DNA of 13,012 nt from Thermoanaerobaculales bacterium (GCA_029938595.1 JAOZUP010000071.1:1-13012); one strand, 5' to 3'; counted from the first letter of the stretch, positions 1 to 7,958 are shown. A program made the numbers and translations. The notes: generated by a model from the sequence alone, not told the origin.

Positions 1-3000
1 TCGAGCAGATCGGGGTTGACGTAACCTGTGCGGATGAAGTTGATCTCCCCGAGACACAGGCTCCAGCCTTCGAGCCACGTCTCGAGGTCATGCCGCTGGT
101 CGTCGTCGCCTTGGAAATGGATCAGCAGATCGATGTCGCTCGACGGTCCGGCGCTGGCGTTCTTGGTGCTGCCGATGATGTACATGGCGGCGACGGCGAA
201 GCGCTCGGGGTCGATCTCGGCGGCGATCTTCTCAGCCATCTGCATCCGCCACCGCCAGTAGCTCTCGGAGTGCTGCTGGGGCTGGCCGATGTGTTCCGAC
301 CTGTTTCCGTTGCTGCGCTCCCCGGCCTCGGCGAGCACGGCGACGGCCTCGTCGAGCTCCGAGTTCATCAGCACGCGGATGATGCGGCCGTCGTTGGCGC
401 TTGGCACATCGATGACCCGCACGACGTCGGAGAGGTGCTCGTACTCCGGGAGCATTGCTGTCAGGAGGTTGTGGGAAGCGTGGAGCAGGCGCATGTTGAG
501 AAAGCCGGTGTCGTCGGGGTAGAGCGGCAGGTAACGGATCTCTGACTCCACGAGGTCCTGGAAGAAGTGGGTGCCGAAGCTCAGGTCCGGTAGGTAGTCG
601 CCGGTCTTGCGCGCGACCTCGATCAGCATGGCGGTGTTATTGATGTCGGAGTAGGTGACATTGACGCCGAGCTTGATGTCGCCCCGACTGCCCCAGCGCC
701 CTGGCCCGATGAGGATGAACTGGCGTTTGGGCAGCAGCTTGTTGAGTTTGCCGACGGCCTCACCGACCGCGAGGAGATCGGCGCGGTCCCGCAGTTGGGC
801 GTAGGCTTCCGGGTCCACATAAACGACGTGGGTGATGTCAGGCACATGACCGTTGGAAACGTGGCGGCGGGCGGTGAAGAGGGTGTCTTCCACCGGTACG
901 TCCTTGGGGATGGGGGCGGGCGCGTCCTCGTCGGCAAAGCTCTGGGGGCGGCATTGGAGAAGGTAGAAGTCGGTTCCGTCGTGGGCGAACTCGATGTCCA
1001 CCGGGGTACCCAGCGTCTCCTCGAGGATCTTGAGAATGTTGCCAACGTGCTTCACGAATGGGGTTGAGTTGATGAGTCCCCCGAGGTCGGCCACCAGCTC
1101 GTCGCGTTCGGAATCGAACAGCAGCCGCATCGGCTTGTGGAGGACCTCGTCCTTGAGCACCGAGAAAACCAGATCAAAGGCGGGGTAATCGACGCCGTGA
1201 GCCCGCACCAGCTCGCCCAGGTCGTGGGTCTCGAAGGTGTTGGTTTCGAGATTGATGACGTCCACCGAGCGCGGCGAATACCTCATCACCTCGTCGATGG
1301 TGGTGTTGACCTTGAGACCTGGCTGTCCGGGAACCGCGAGGATCGGGTAGTCGTCGCCGACCCGATCCACCGCCCGCGTTCCGAGCCCGGGAACCAGTCG
1401 AATCAGCCCGTCGGAGCGTTTGATCCGCGGCGACCAGCGGAACTCGTTGTTGGAGAAGGCGACCCCGGCCACTGCCGGCAGGAAGTAGTCGCCGAGCCGG
1501 GTGCCGACCACCTCCTGGATGAGAATGGCCATTTCCTCGTGAAAATCGATGAGCCCGCGCTCGCGACGGTAGGCGATGGGGTCGGGGCCGAAGACCGAAG
1601 CGTAGACCTCGGTCATGGCGTCGAGGATGGCGCTCATCCGCTCCCGCTTGCTGCCGCGGTTGGCGAGGAAGAGGCTGCGGTACTTGCCGGAGAACGCACT
1701 GCCCATGCGGTCCTCGAGGAGGCTCGACGAGCGCACGATCAGTGGCGAGTCACCCAGCTCGTCGAGAATCATCGACACGCCCTTGACGATCTCGGGCGGG
1801 AAGCGCGAGTTCTTGAAGAGCTGGATGATGTTGGGAAACTCCTGCCGAACCTGCGAAGTCTCCCGGTACTTCTGCTGCAGCACCTCGTCGAGATCGTTGT
1901 ACTCGATGAAGCTCATCTGCCCTTCGGAGGCGACGTACCAGCTTCGTGGAATCTTGACCTCGCCGATCGGTCGATCGGGCGATCCCTCACGCCGCAGAAT
2001 TGCGGCGGCGAGAAAGAGCCCGGCGCTTTTGCCGCCGAGCTTGCCGTGGCTGGCATCGGAGTGGATGATGCGATCGATGAGGTCGAAGAAATCGTCGGTC
2101 TGGATGTACTCCTTGGCAACGGAGATGAATTCGAGCTGGTCGGTGAGAAAGCGCCGGATCAAACCGACGTGGATTCCGTTGAGAGTGGCCGGCGAAAGCT
2201 CGGCGCCGTCGGCGAGCAGGTGGTGGAACCGGCGGAGGGCGCCGGCGACCTCGGACAGGCTCGAGCGAGGGTTGTTGAGCACCGCAGGCAGGAAGCTCGC
2301 CTTGTCCTCCATCACCCAGTCCCGGGTCAGGGCGAGGGTGGCGTCGGTACCGAGATAGTTATTCGCCAGATCGAAGGGCTTGCCCTCGAGAAGGACCTGC
2401 TCGTTGAGGGCACGCGGTCGGGCCGGGTAGTTGGGATCGTGTCGCTCGTCTTCATCGGACGATCCGTAGATGGCCTGCAGGAGCTCTTTCCCTCCTTCGA
2501 CTCCCGCCCACACCAGGTGGTTGACCATCTTGCGGGCGATGCGGAGGTAGAGGTCACGATCCGAGCTGCGCAGGAGCTCGATGGGGGCCCTCCACCGATC
2601 CTCCTTCTCGGCCTCCAGCTCCCGGCTCGCGGACTCCCACTGTTGGCGGGTCTCGTACATACGATGGAAGAGGATGCTGTGTCCGAGTCGCTCGGCTATG
2701 GTTCGGATCAGCCGCTCCTCCTCCTTGAGGAAGGGACCGCTGTCCTCGGTTGGCCGTTCCTTGGCGTACCACACGCTGAGCCGGCCCACCACTTCTTCCT
2801 GGACGAGGATATCGCTCGACTGGACCCACGGCGTGGGCCGAAAGTCCTCCTTGGTGTAGACCTCGTCACCGTACTCGATCAAGGCCCGGCAGATATCGGG
2901 GTATTGCCAACCGGCGGGGATCACCTCCACCACCTTCCGGAACGCATCCCCGACCGGCAAATCGAGACGGGCCAGGATCTGCTCCACCTCGTACAGGCAG

Positions 3001-3077
3001 TTGAGCTCCTTTGCCCGCTCCTGGAGAGAGGCGATCAGCTTGTCAGCGGGGCCTGTGTGGCTCGGCGTTTCAGCCAT
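1..3077 (-). CDS. GAF-like / PPDK_N / C-terminal module / nucleotidyltransferase fusion protein (3' end outside window)
   Basis: About 1025 residues are visible and the frame is open through the left edge, so the C-terminus is missing. Residues ~20-135 look like a GAF-type sensor domain, opening with a helix around LNCLYEVE (25-32). Residues ~335-712 are a PPDK_N ATP-binding domain: GGK at 348-350, RSSSLLED at 449-456, LQCRP near 707-711. Next comes the C-terminal module shared with two neighbours: GPGRWGS at 791-797 and GTHFF with His837. After a linker, a nucleotidyltransferase signature appears: GS at 969-970, then SDIDLL at 980-985, with the metal-binding Asp981 and Asp983. Any third carboxylate would lie at or beyond the edge. 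There is no phosphohistidine swivel or PEP TIM barrel before the nucleotidyltransferase, so this is not a PEP synthase. The ATG overlaps the upstream gene's stop by 8 bp (ATGGCTGA); an in-frame TGA 12 bp upstream excludes a longer start, and GAGGAG lies 12 nt upstream. Domain calls are firm; the activity is unknown. Confidence 0.88.
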   Translation of the reverse strand, partial: MAETPSHTGPADKLIASLQERAKELNCLYEVEQILARLDLPVGDAFRKVVEVIPAGWQYPDICRALIEYGDEVYTKEDFRPTPWVQSSDILVQEEVVGRLSVWYAKERPTEDSGPFLKEEERLIRTIAERLGHSILFHRMYETRQQWESASRELEAEKEDRWRAPIELLRSSDRDLYLRIARKMVNHLVWAGVEGGKELLQAIYGSSDEDERHDPNYPARPRALNEQVLLEGKPFDLANNYLGTDATLALTRDWVMEDKASFLPAVLNNPRSSLSEVAGALRRFHHLLADGAELSPATLNGIHVGLIRRFLTDQLEFISVAKEYIQTDDFFDLIDRIIHSDASHGKLGGKSAGLFLAAAILRREGSPDRPIGEVKIPRSWYVASEGQMSFIEYNDLDEVLQQKYRETSQVRQEFPNIIQLFKNSRFPPEIVKGVSMILDELGDSPLIVRSSSLLEDRMGSAFSGKYRSLFLANRGSKRERMSAILDAMTEVYASVFGPDPIAYRRERGLIDFHEEMAILIQEVVGTRLGDYFLPAVAGVAFSNNEFRWSPRIKRSDGLIRLVPGLGTRAVDRVGDDYPILAVPGQPGLKVNTTIDEVMRYSPRSVDVINLETNTFETHDLGELVRAHGVDYPAFDLVFSVLKDEVLHKPMRLLFDSERDELVADLGGLINSTPFVKHVGNILKILEETLGTPVDIEFAHDGTDFYLLQCRPQSFADEDAPAPIPKDVPVEDTLFTARRHVSNGHVPDITHVVYVDPEAYAQLRDRADLLAVGEAVGKLNKLLPKRQFILIGPGRWGSRGDIKLGVNVTYSDINNTAMLIEVARKTGDYLPDLSFGTHFFQDLVESEIRYLPLYPDDTGFLNMRLLHASHNLLTAMLPEYEHLSDVVRVIDVPSANDGRIIRVLMNSELDEAVAVLAEAGERSNGNRSEHIGQPQQHSESYWRWRMQMAEKIAAEIDPERFAVAAMYIIGSTKNASAGPSSDIDLLIHFQGDDDQRHDLETWLEGWSLCLGEINFIRTGYVNPDLL

Positions 3078-4860
3078 GGTGTTGAATCACTCCTCGTCCG
3101 CTGGCGCCGTCGACCCGAACCTCGAGAGGTTTCGGCAGGCGCACGTGGGTGACGTGGGCGGTCGACTGCACGACCGGCTGCCTTTCGAGCCAGTCCCAGT
3201 CGATGTGGTGGGGGCCATGGTGCTCCACGGACAGGTAGAGTACACGGAAGCTCAAGAGATTGTGGAAAAAGTGGGAGCCCTGGCTGAGATCGGGTTGTAC
3301 GTCGGGCAGGGTGGCCTCGACGATCGCTCGTGCGCCGCTGATCTGGCCCCACGCAACGGGAATGCCAAGCCCCGGGTCGGAGGTCCCCCAGCGGCCAAAG
3401 CCGATGAGCAGGTATCGTCGTCCGTTCGCGATCAAACTCCGATTGATGTCCTCGAGTTCCTTCGCAATGGCCGGCGTCTCTGCGGGCTCAAAAGCGTCCG
3501 GCCTGATGAAGACCACGTCCTCAAGATCACTGCGATGTCCGTTGCCCAGAACGTTTTCAGATGCGAGGACGACGTCGTTGGCGAAGAGGTCGTTTTCGGC
3601 GACATCGATGTGTTCGCCGCCCACCATCATCGGCCGCACCTGGAGGAAACCGACCCGAGCCGGGAGGGCGTCCTGGCGGTCGAGATTGATGGCGAACTCG
3701 ATCTCCACCGGAGCGCCGAGTGCGCTCTCTGAAAGCTCCAGTAGCCGGCTCAGGAGATCGTTGAACGGGAGCAAGCGTGATCCGAGCAGAGGCGCAAAGG
3801 TGAGTGCCCGGGCTCCGCGGACGTCAAGGCCCGGGTTGAGACGGTCGGAGCCGGCGTCGTAGGTGGAGACCAGGTAGCGGAGCGCACCGTCGGCCTCGGC
3901 GTCGGTGAGTCCCGGCTGCACGAGGTGTTCGGTCTCCCGGATCGGGTCGTAGGGCGGTGGATCGCCCATGTGCACCGCCCAGAATAGGGTCTGGGTGTTC
4001 TTGAGCAACTCTCCGAGATCGTTGAATGGCGGCGGCGCCTTTGGGAAGGCAGGGGAGTAGGACCAGCTGAGACCACCGTCGACGATGGTCTTGCCGAGCC
4101 CGAGAGCGAGCGTTATGACGCCGTCCTCGGCTTTGGCGTGGCCTGTCGGGTAGTAGTTGTGGGATCGGGCGACCCCGGACACGCAGGGGTAGAAACGATC
4201 GCCGGCGCGCTGGCCGACAACCTCCTGGACGATGACAGCCATCTTCTCCTCGCCTGGCGGCCGACCGATGGACGCCAGGTAGGCCTTCGACTCGGCGAAG
4301 AAGGTCGTTGCGTAGACAAACTTGATCGCCTCCACAAGGCGGTTGAAGCGCGCGTCTTCCTCGATCTCGTTGTTGGGGACCATCTTGGTGCCGTAGACGC
4401 CCGCGAACGGGTGCTGGAGGTCGTCCTCGAGAAGGCTCGAGGAGCGAACCGCCAGCGGCGCGTGGACGCACGAAATCAGGGCCCGCAGGTCGCCGACGTG
4501 CTCCGCGGGCAGCTCCGCTTGCTGGAAGGTGTGGGCGATGCGGTCGTCCGGGAGATCCGAGTTGGCGAGGTCCGCCAGATGGTTTCGTTCCATGAGGCTG
4601 TCGAAAAGCTCGGTGGTCAGAACCGTCGCGGTCGGTACCGAGACCTCGATGTAGGGGAACTCGTCCGGGCCGAGCCGGGACAGGATCTCCTCCCGGATGC
4701 GGACTAGGCCAGAGGCCTTGCCGCCGAGAGCTCCGCTACCGATACGGGTGAACGTGTTCTCCGCACCAAAGAACTCGCGATCGAATCGCGGCACCTCAGA
4801 CGTGATCGGCTTCATTTCGTCGCCGCTGAAATGGGGTAGCTGACGGATGAATCTCGCCAC
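3070..4860 (-). CDS. Compact PPDK_N (PEP synthase-like ATP-binding) protein with GxGRWG C-terminal module
   Basis: A 596-residue protein made almost only of the PPDK_N ATP-binding domain plus a C-terminal module. Visible motifs: IGSGALGGK (40-48), AVRSSSLLED (137-146, with the Arg that contacts nucleotide in PEP synthase and PPDK), FYPCVSG (223-229), GLGKTIVDG (254-262), EIEFA (386-390) and LQVRP (406-410). The C-terminal part has GFGRWGT (487-493) and GSHFFHNL (528-535), closely matching the 991-residue paralogue encoded at 11276-8301. PEP synthase (~790 aa) and PPDK (~880 aa) continue with a swivelling phosphohistidine domain and a TIM barrel; both are absent here. The start is GTG, with GGGAGAG 6-7 nt upstream; an internal ATG (Met16) is possible but has a weaker ribosome site. 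It is probably co-transcribed and translationally coupled with the next gene through the 8 bp overlap. Likely a cytosolic ATP-dependent phosphotransfer or nucleotide-sensing protein; the acceptor is unknown. Confidence 0.87.
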   Translation of the reverse strand: MARFIRQLPHFSGDEMKPITSEVPRFDREFFGAENTFTRIGSGALGGKASGLVRIREEILSRLGPDEFPYIEVSVPTATVLTTELFDSLMERNHLADLANSDLPDDRIAHTFQQAELPAEHVGDLRALISCVHAPLAVRSSSLLEDDLQHPFAGVYGTKMVPNNEIEEDARFNRLVEAIKFVYATTFFAESKAYLASIGRPPGEEKMAVIVQEVVGQRAGDRFYPCVSGVARSHNYYPTGHAKAEDGVITLALGLGKTIVDGGLSWSYSPAFPKAPPPFNDLGELLKNTQTLFWAVHMGDPPPYDPIRETEHLVQPGLTDAEADGALRYLVSTYDAGSDRLNPGLDVRGARALTFAPLLGSRLLPFNDLLSRLLELSESALGAPVEIEFAINLDRQDALPARVGFLQVRPMMVGGEHIDVAENDLFANDVVLASENVLGNGHRSDLEDVVFIRPDAFEPAETPAIAKELEDINRSLIANGRRYLLIGFGRWGTSDPGLGIPVAWGQISGARAIVEATLPDVQPDLSQGSHFFHNLLSFRVLYLSVEHHGPHHIDWDWLERQPVVQSTAHVTHVRLPKPLEVRVDGASGRGVIQHHG

Positions 4861-4870
4861 GAAAAACTCT

Positions 4871-4934
4871 CCCGCAGATCACGCAGATGAAGTTGTTTTT
4901 CGATTATCTGCGTCAATCTGCGTCTATCTACGGG
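4871..4934. repeat. Inverted CGCAGAT/ATCTGCG short-repeat element next to the 4860 start
   Basis: Two copies of CGCAGAT (4873-4889) face ATCTGCG copies with ~10 nt period (4905-4931, last copy degenerate) across an AT-rich loop. On the minus strand the second arm runs directly into the GGGAGAG ribosome site of the PPDK_N gene at 4860, so the leader RNA could fold into a hairpin next to that site. Similar CGCAGAT-type palindromes occur as dispersed intergenic repeats in several bacterial phyla (general knowledge). Whether it is a regulator or a passive repeat cannot be decided here. Confidence 0.7.
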
Positions 4935-4959
4935 CAAACTCTGGGTGTGTGGGTGGGTG

Positions 4960-4994
4960 GATCGAGTATCCAGCATCGAGCATCCAGCATCGAG
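4960..4994. repeat. Five-copy heptamer array (yATCSAG)
   Basis: Five consecutive 7-mers alternate between ATCGAG and ATCCAG types: GATCGAG, TATCCAG, CATCGAG, CATCCAG, CATCGAG. The array lies in the 188 bp gap between the lysine-less GDH (stop at 5049) and the PPDK_N gene (start at 4860). No coding potential is evident. It is one of several 7-bp-period arrays in the window. Confidence 0.75.
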
Positions 4995-5013
4995 AATTGG
5001 TTGGATGGACGGC

Positions 5014-5045
5014 ATTCCTAATTCCTAATTCCTAATTCCTAATTC
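5014..5045. repeat. Four-copy ATTCCTA heptamer array
   Basis: Four perfect ATTCCTA units (5014-5041) plus a partial ATTC begin 3 bp after the stop of the GDH paralogue on the minus strand. The same heptamer forms both arms of the palindrome at 6383-6486, so this array is like one arm of that element. No T-run-plus-hairpin terminator is present at this site. Confidence 0.8.
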
Positions 5046-5048
5046 AAA

Positions 5049-6338
5049 TCACAGCCACCCGCGCTCTTTGCACTGTGTGGCGACGCGGTCGATGGCGATG
5101 ACGAGTGCTGCGTCGCGCATGGGAAGCGACTTCGATCCGGCCAGATCCGAGATCGCGACGAAGGCTGCAGTCAAGGTCCGGTCGAGCTTGCTCAGGACCT
5201 CGGACAGCGGCCAGTAGTAGTTCATGTTGCTCTGCACCTGCTCGAAGTAGCTGCAGGTGACGCCGCCGGCGTTGGCCAGGATGTCCGGAATCACGAAGAT
5301 CTCGCGCGATGTGATGGCTTCCTCGGCTTCCGGTGTAGTGGGGCCGTTCGCACCCTCGGCGATGATCCGCACCCGGTCGGAGATCGAACCGACGTTCTCC
5401 GAGGTGATCTGGTGCTCCAGTGCGGCGGGGATCAGAATCTCCACCTCCTGCGACAGCCATGCCTCGCCGTCGAGGATCTCGTAGCCGAGATCCCGCGCCT
5501 TGGCTGGGTCGATGTTACCGAGACGGTCCGAGGCCCGCCGCAGCTCGTCGAGTTTGATGCCGTCCGCCTTGCGGAAGGCTACAGGTGAGCCCGCCTCCGG
5601 ATCCCAGCTCGAAACGCAGGTCACCGTACCCCCTATTTGGGTATAGAGCTCGATGGCATGCTGGGCAACGGTGCCGAAACCCTGGACGCTGGCGGTTGTG
5701 GCGCCGGGCTCCATCCCCAACACCTTGAGCGCCTCGCGCAGGGTGTAGACAAGACCGTAGCCGGCCGCCTCGAGGCGTCCCAGCGAACCGCCGGCGCCCA
5801 GCGTCTTGCCGGTGATGGCCGCCGGGATACGGTCTCCGTGCAGCGCCTCGTATTCGTCGAGCATCCAGGTCATGTGCTGGCTGGACGTCATCATGTCCGG
5901 CGCCGGGACGTCCCGCCGTGGACCGATGGTGTGCGCTACGCGTCGGATCCAGGCTCGGCAGATCCGTTCGATCTCTGCCGTGCTCAGCCGGTGCGGGTCA
6001 CAGACCACGCCGCCCATGCTGCCGCCCAGGGGAATGTTCACGACCGCCGTCTTCCAGGTCGTCCACATGGCAAGGGCCCGCACCGTGTCGATGGTCTCCT
6101 GGGGATGGAAGCGGACGCCCCCCCAGGCGGGGCCTCGGGCGTCGTTGTGCTGGACGCGGAAACCGTTAAAGACCTCGACGCTGCCGTCATCGAGGCGAAC
6201 CGGCAGGGTCAGCCGGTGTTCGTGGGCGGGCGTGCGCAGGAGCGCCCGGGTCGCCGTGTCGAGCCTCATGAGGTCGGCGAGGCGATCGAACTGGGCCTGC
6301 GCATCGGCGAACGGATTGAAGGAGGATTCACCGGTCAT
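5049..6338 (-). CDS. Glutamate dehydrogenase-family protein lacking two key lysines (possible regulatory subunit or pseudoenzyme)
   Basis: A 429-residue member of the Glu/Leu/Phe/Val dehydrogenase family, of the short RocG/archaeal type. The NAD(P)-binding fold is intact, with GFGTVA at 220-225. GGSLGR (183-188), AEGANGPTTPEA (328-338) and NAGGV (356-360) also fit. Compared with Clostridium symbiosum GDH (Lys89, Lys113, Lys125, Asp165, Ser380), the spacing maps exactly to Trp72, Lys96, Met108, Asp148 and Ser363. The alpha-carboxylate-binding Lys is therefore Trp (in GPAWGG) and the catalytic Lys is Met (in LGGSMGG). The gene is otherwise undisturbed, and the start has a GAGAGG ribosome site 7-8 nt upstream. 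By the known mechanism it should not catalyse oxidative deamination of glutamate. Thermus thermophilus offers a precedent for a GDH paralogue acting as a regulatory subunit. Altered substrate specificity is an alternative. It lies downstream of the intact GDH gene but is separated from it by a terminator. Confidence 0.93.
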   Translation of the reverse strand: MTGESSFNPFADAQAQFDRLADLMRLDTATRALLRTPAHEHRLTLPVRLDDGSVEVFNGFRVQHNDARGPAWGGVRFHPQETIDTVRALAMWTTWKTAVVNIPLGGSMGGVVCDPHRLSTAEIERICRAWIRRVAHTIGPRRDVPAPDMMTSSQHMTWMLDEYEALHGDRIPAAITGKTLGAGGSLGRLEAAGYGLVYTLREALKVLGMEPGATTASVQGFGTVAQHAIELYTQIGGTVTCVSSWDPEAGSPVAFRKADGIKLDELRRASDRLGNIDPAKARDLGYEILDGEAWLSQEVEILIPAALEHQITSENVGSISDRVRIIAEGANGPTTPEAEEAITSREIFVIPDILANAGGVTCSYFEQVQSNMNYYWPLSEVLSKLDRTLTAAFVAISDLAGSKSLPMRDAALVIAIDRVATQCKERGWL

Positions 6339-6382
6339 TGCGGATACCTCTCAGGTTGATGATCGCACAACGCAGACGCGAA

Positions 6383-6486
6383 TTAGGAGTTAGGAGTTAG
6401 GAATTAGGAATTCTCACCCAACCTTCCCCCTGATTTCAGGGATGGGTGCGCTGCATTCCTAATTCCTAACTCCTAATTCCTAATTC
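6383..6486. repeat. Nested palindrome with heptamer-repeat arms
   Basis: Four TTAGGAG/TTAGGAA heptamers (6383-6410) face four ATTCCTA/ACTCCTA heptamers (6455-6482, plus ATTC), forming a ~30 bp outer stem. Inside are two more stems: CACCCA (6415-6420) with TGGGTG (6443-6448), and CCCTGA (6428-6433) with TCAGGG (6436-6441). The element fills the space between the terminator of the intact GDH and the leader of the second GDH. The T/A-rich heptamers offer several weak -10-like hexamers for the downstream gene, but no convincing -35 was seen. Confidence 0.8.
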
Positions 6487-6512
6487 AAAAAAGGCGGCCC
6501 CGGAGGGCCGCC
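6487..6512 (-). terminator. Rho-independent terminator of the NADP-type GDH gene
   Basis: On the minus strand an 8 bp perfect G+C stem (GGCGGCCC with GGGCCGCC, 4 nt loop) is followed directly by six T residues. It begins 26 bp after the TAA at 6538-6540. It should end transcription before the second GDH gene, which implies a separate promoter for that gene or regulated read-through. Confidence 0.92.
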
Positions 6513-6537
6513 GTGTTCGAAGTTGCTCTGGCGCTAT

Positions 6538-7893
6538 TTAGACCAGCCCCTGATCGATCATTGAGTCGGCAACCTTGACGAAGCCGGCGATGTTGGCGCC
6601 GGCCACATAGTTGCCCTCCTGGCCATACTCGGCGGCGGTAGTGACGCACGCTTCGTGGATGCGGCTCATGATGTCCCGCAGCTTGTTGTCGACCTCCTCG
6701 CGGGTCCAGGCGAGGCGCATGCTGTTCTGGGACATCTCGAGCCCGGAGACGGCGACCCCGCCGGCGTTGGCGGCCTTGCCGGGACCGTAGAGGATCTTCT
6801 TCTCGATGAAGAGCTCGACGGCCTCCGGCGTCGAGGGCATGTTGGCGCCCTCCGAGACCACGAAGCAGCCGTTGTCGAGCAGGGCCTTGGCGTCGTCGGC
6901 GTCGAGCTCGTTCTGGGTCGCGCATGGCAGAGCGATGTCACACTTGACGTTCCACACGCCGGTTCCCTCCTGGTATGTGACGCCGGGAAACTTGTCAGCG
7001 AGCTCGCGGATGCGCCCGCGGCGGATGTTTTTGAGGTCCATCAACTCATCCCACATCTCCTGGGTCAGACCGTCCTCGGCGACCACGAAACCGGAGGAGT
7101 CGGACAGGGTTACAACCTTGGCGCCAAGCTCGAGGCATTTCTCTGAGGCGTACTGGGCCACATTGCCGGAGCCCGATACCGCCACTCGCTTGCCATCGAA
7201 GCTGTCGTCGCGGGTGCCGAGCATGTCCTGGGCGAAGTAGACGCAGCCGTAGCCGGTCGCCTCGGGCCGTATGAGGCTGCCGCCCCAATTGAGACCCTTG
7301 CCGGTGAGGACGCCCTCGAAGCGGTTGCGAATGCGCTTGTACTGGCCGAAGAGGAATCCGATCTCACGGCCGCCTACGCCGATGTCGCCCGCCGGCACGT
7401 CGGTGTCGGCGCCGATGTGGCGGCAGAGCTCGGTCATGAAGCTCTGGCAAAAGCGCATGACCTCGTTGTCGGACTTTCCCTTCGGGTCGAAGTCGCAGCC
7501 GCCCTTGCCGCCACCCATGGGCAGGGTGGTGAGGGAGTTCTTGAAGACCTGCTCAAATCCGAGGAACTTGAGGATGCCGAGGTTGACGGTGGGGTGAAAG
7601 CGGAGACCGCCCTTATACGGGCCGATGGCCGAGTTGAACTCGACGCGAAAGCCCTTTTGGACCTGGACTTCGCCACGGTCGTCCATCCACGGCACCCGGA
7701 AGAGGATTACTCGTTCCGGTTCGACGATGCGCTCGAGGATCCGGTGGTCGAGATACTTGGTGTGGCGTTCGAGCACCGGCACCAGCGTCTCGACGACCTC
7801 CTCGACCGCCTGGTGAAACTCGGTCTCGCCCGGGTTTTTGGCGATCACATTCCGCATGAACTGCTCGGCAAAAAGCTTTTCGACTGGACGCAT
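6538..7893 (-). CDS. gdhA: NADP-type glutamate dehydrogenase
   Basis: A 451-residue hexameric-type GDH that interconverts 2-oxoglutarate plus ammonia and glutamate using NADP(H) in the cytosol. The active site is complete: Lys94 in GPYKGG, Lys118, catalytic Lys130 in MGGGKGG, Asp170 in PAGD, and Ser383 in GGVAVSG. The nucleotide-binding segment reads GSGNVAQYA (241-249), followed by SDSSG, as in the NADP-dependent E. coli enzyme. The length matches that family. The start ATG at 7893 has a strong AGGAGG site 8 nt upstream; an out-of-frame ATG at 7900 is ignored. It has its own promoter, a CRP-type palindrome upstream and a strong terminator, so it is probably a monocistronic unit. Likely role: ammonia assimilation or glutamate turnover. 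Cofactor preference is inferred by similarity. Confidence 0.97.
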   Translation of the reverse strand: MRPVEKLFAEQFMRNVIAKNPGETEFHQAVEEVVETLVPVLERHTKYLDHRILERIVEPERVILFRVPWMDDRGEVQVQKGFRVEFNSAIGPYKGGLRFHPTVNLGILKFLGFEQVFKNSLTTLPMGGGKGGCDFDPKGKSDNEVMRFCQSFMTELCRHIGADTDVPAGDIGVGGREIGFLFGQYKRIRNRFEGVLTGKGLNWGGSLIRPEATGYGCVYFAQDMLGTRDDSFDGKRVAVSGSGNVAQYASEKCLELGAKVVTLSDSSGFVVAEDGLTQEMWDELMDLKNIRRGRIRELADKFPGVTYQEGTGVWNVKCDIALPCATQNELDADDAKALLDNGCFVVSEGANMPSTPEAVELFIEKKILYGPGKAANAGGVAVSGLEMSQNSMRLAWTREEVDNKLRDIMSRIHEACVTTAAEYGQEGNYVAGANIAGFVKVADSMIDQGLV

Positions 7894-7958
7894 GGGCCAT
7901 TCCTCCTGGGATTTGGGATTTCAGCACACGACGGGTCGTCCCGCCATAACCGTCGGCG

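Noticed and set aside
1137..3152. 671-codon plus-strand open frame
   Set aside because: It is antisense to the PPDK_N/nucleotidyltransferase gene, whose minus frame carries all the family motifs. Long antisense frames are expected from high-G+C codon bias, and I recognise no domain in it.
3070..4860. Annotation as PEP synthase or PPDK
   Set aside because: Only the ATP-binding half is present; the swivel histidine domain and the PEP/pyruvate TIM barrel are missing, so the reaction cannot be assumed.
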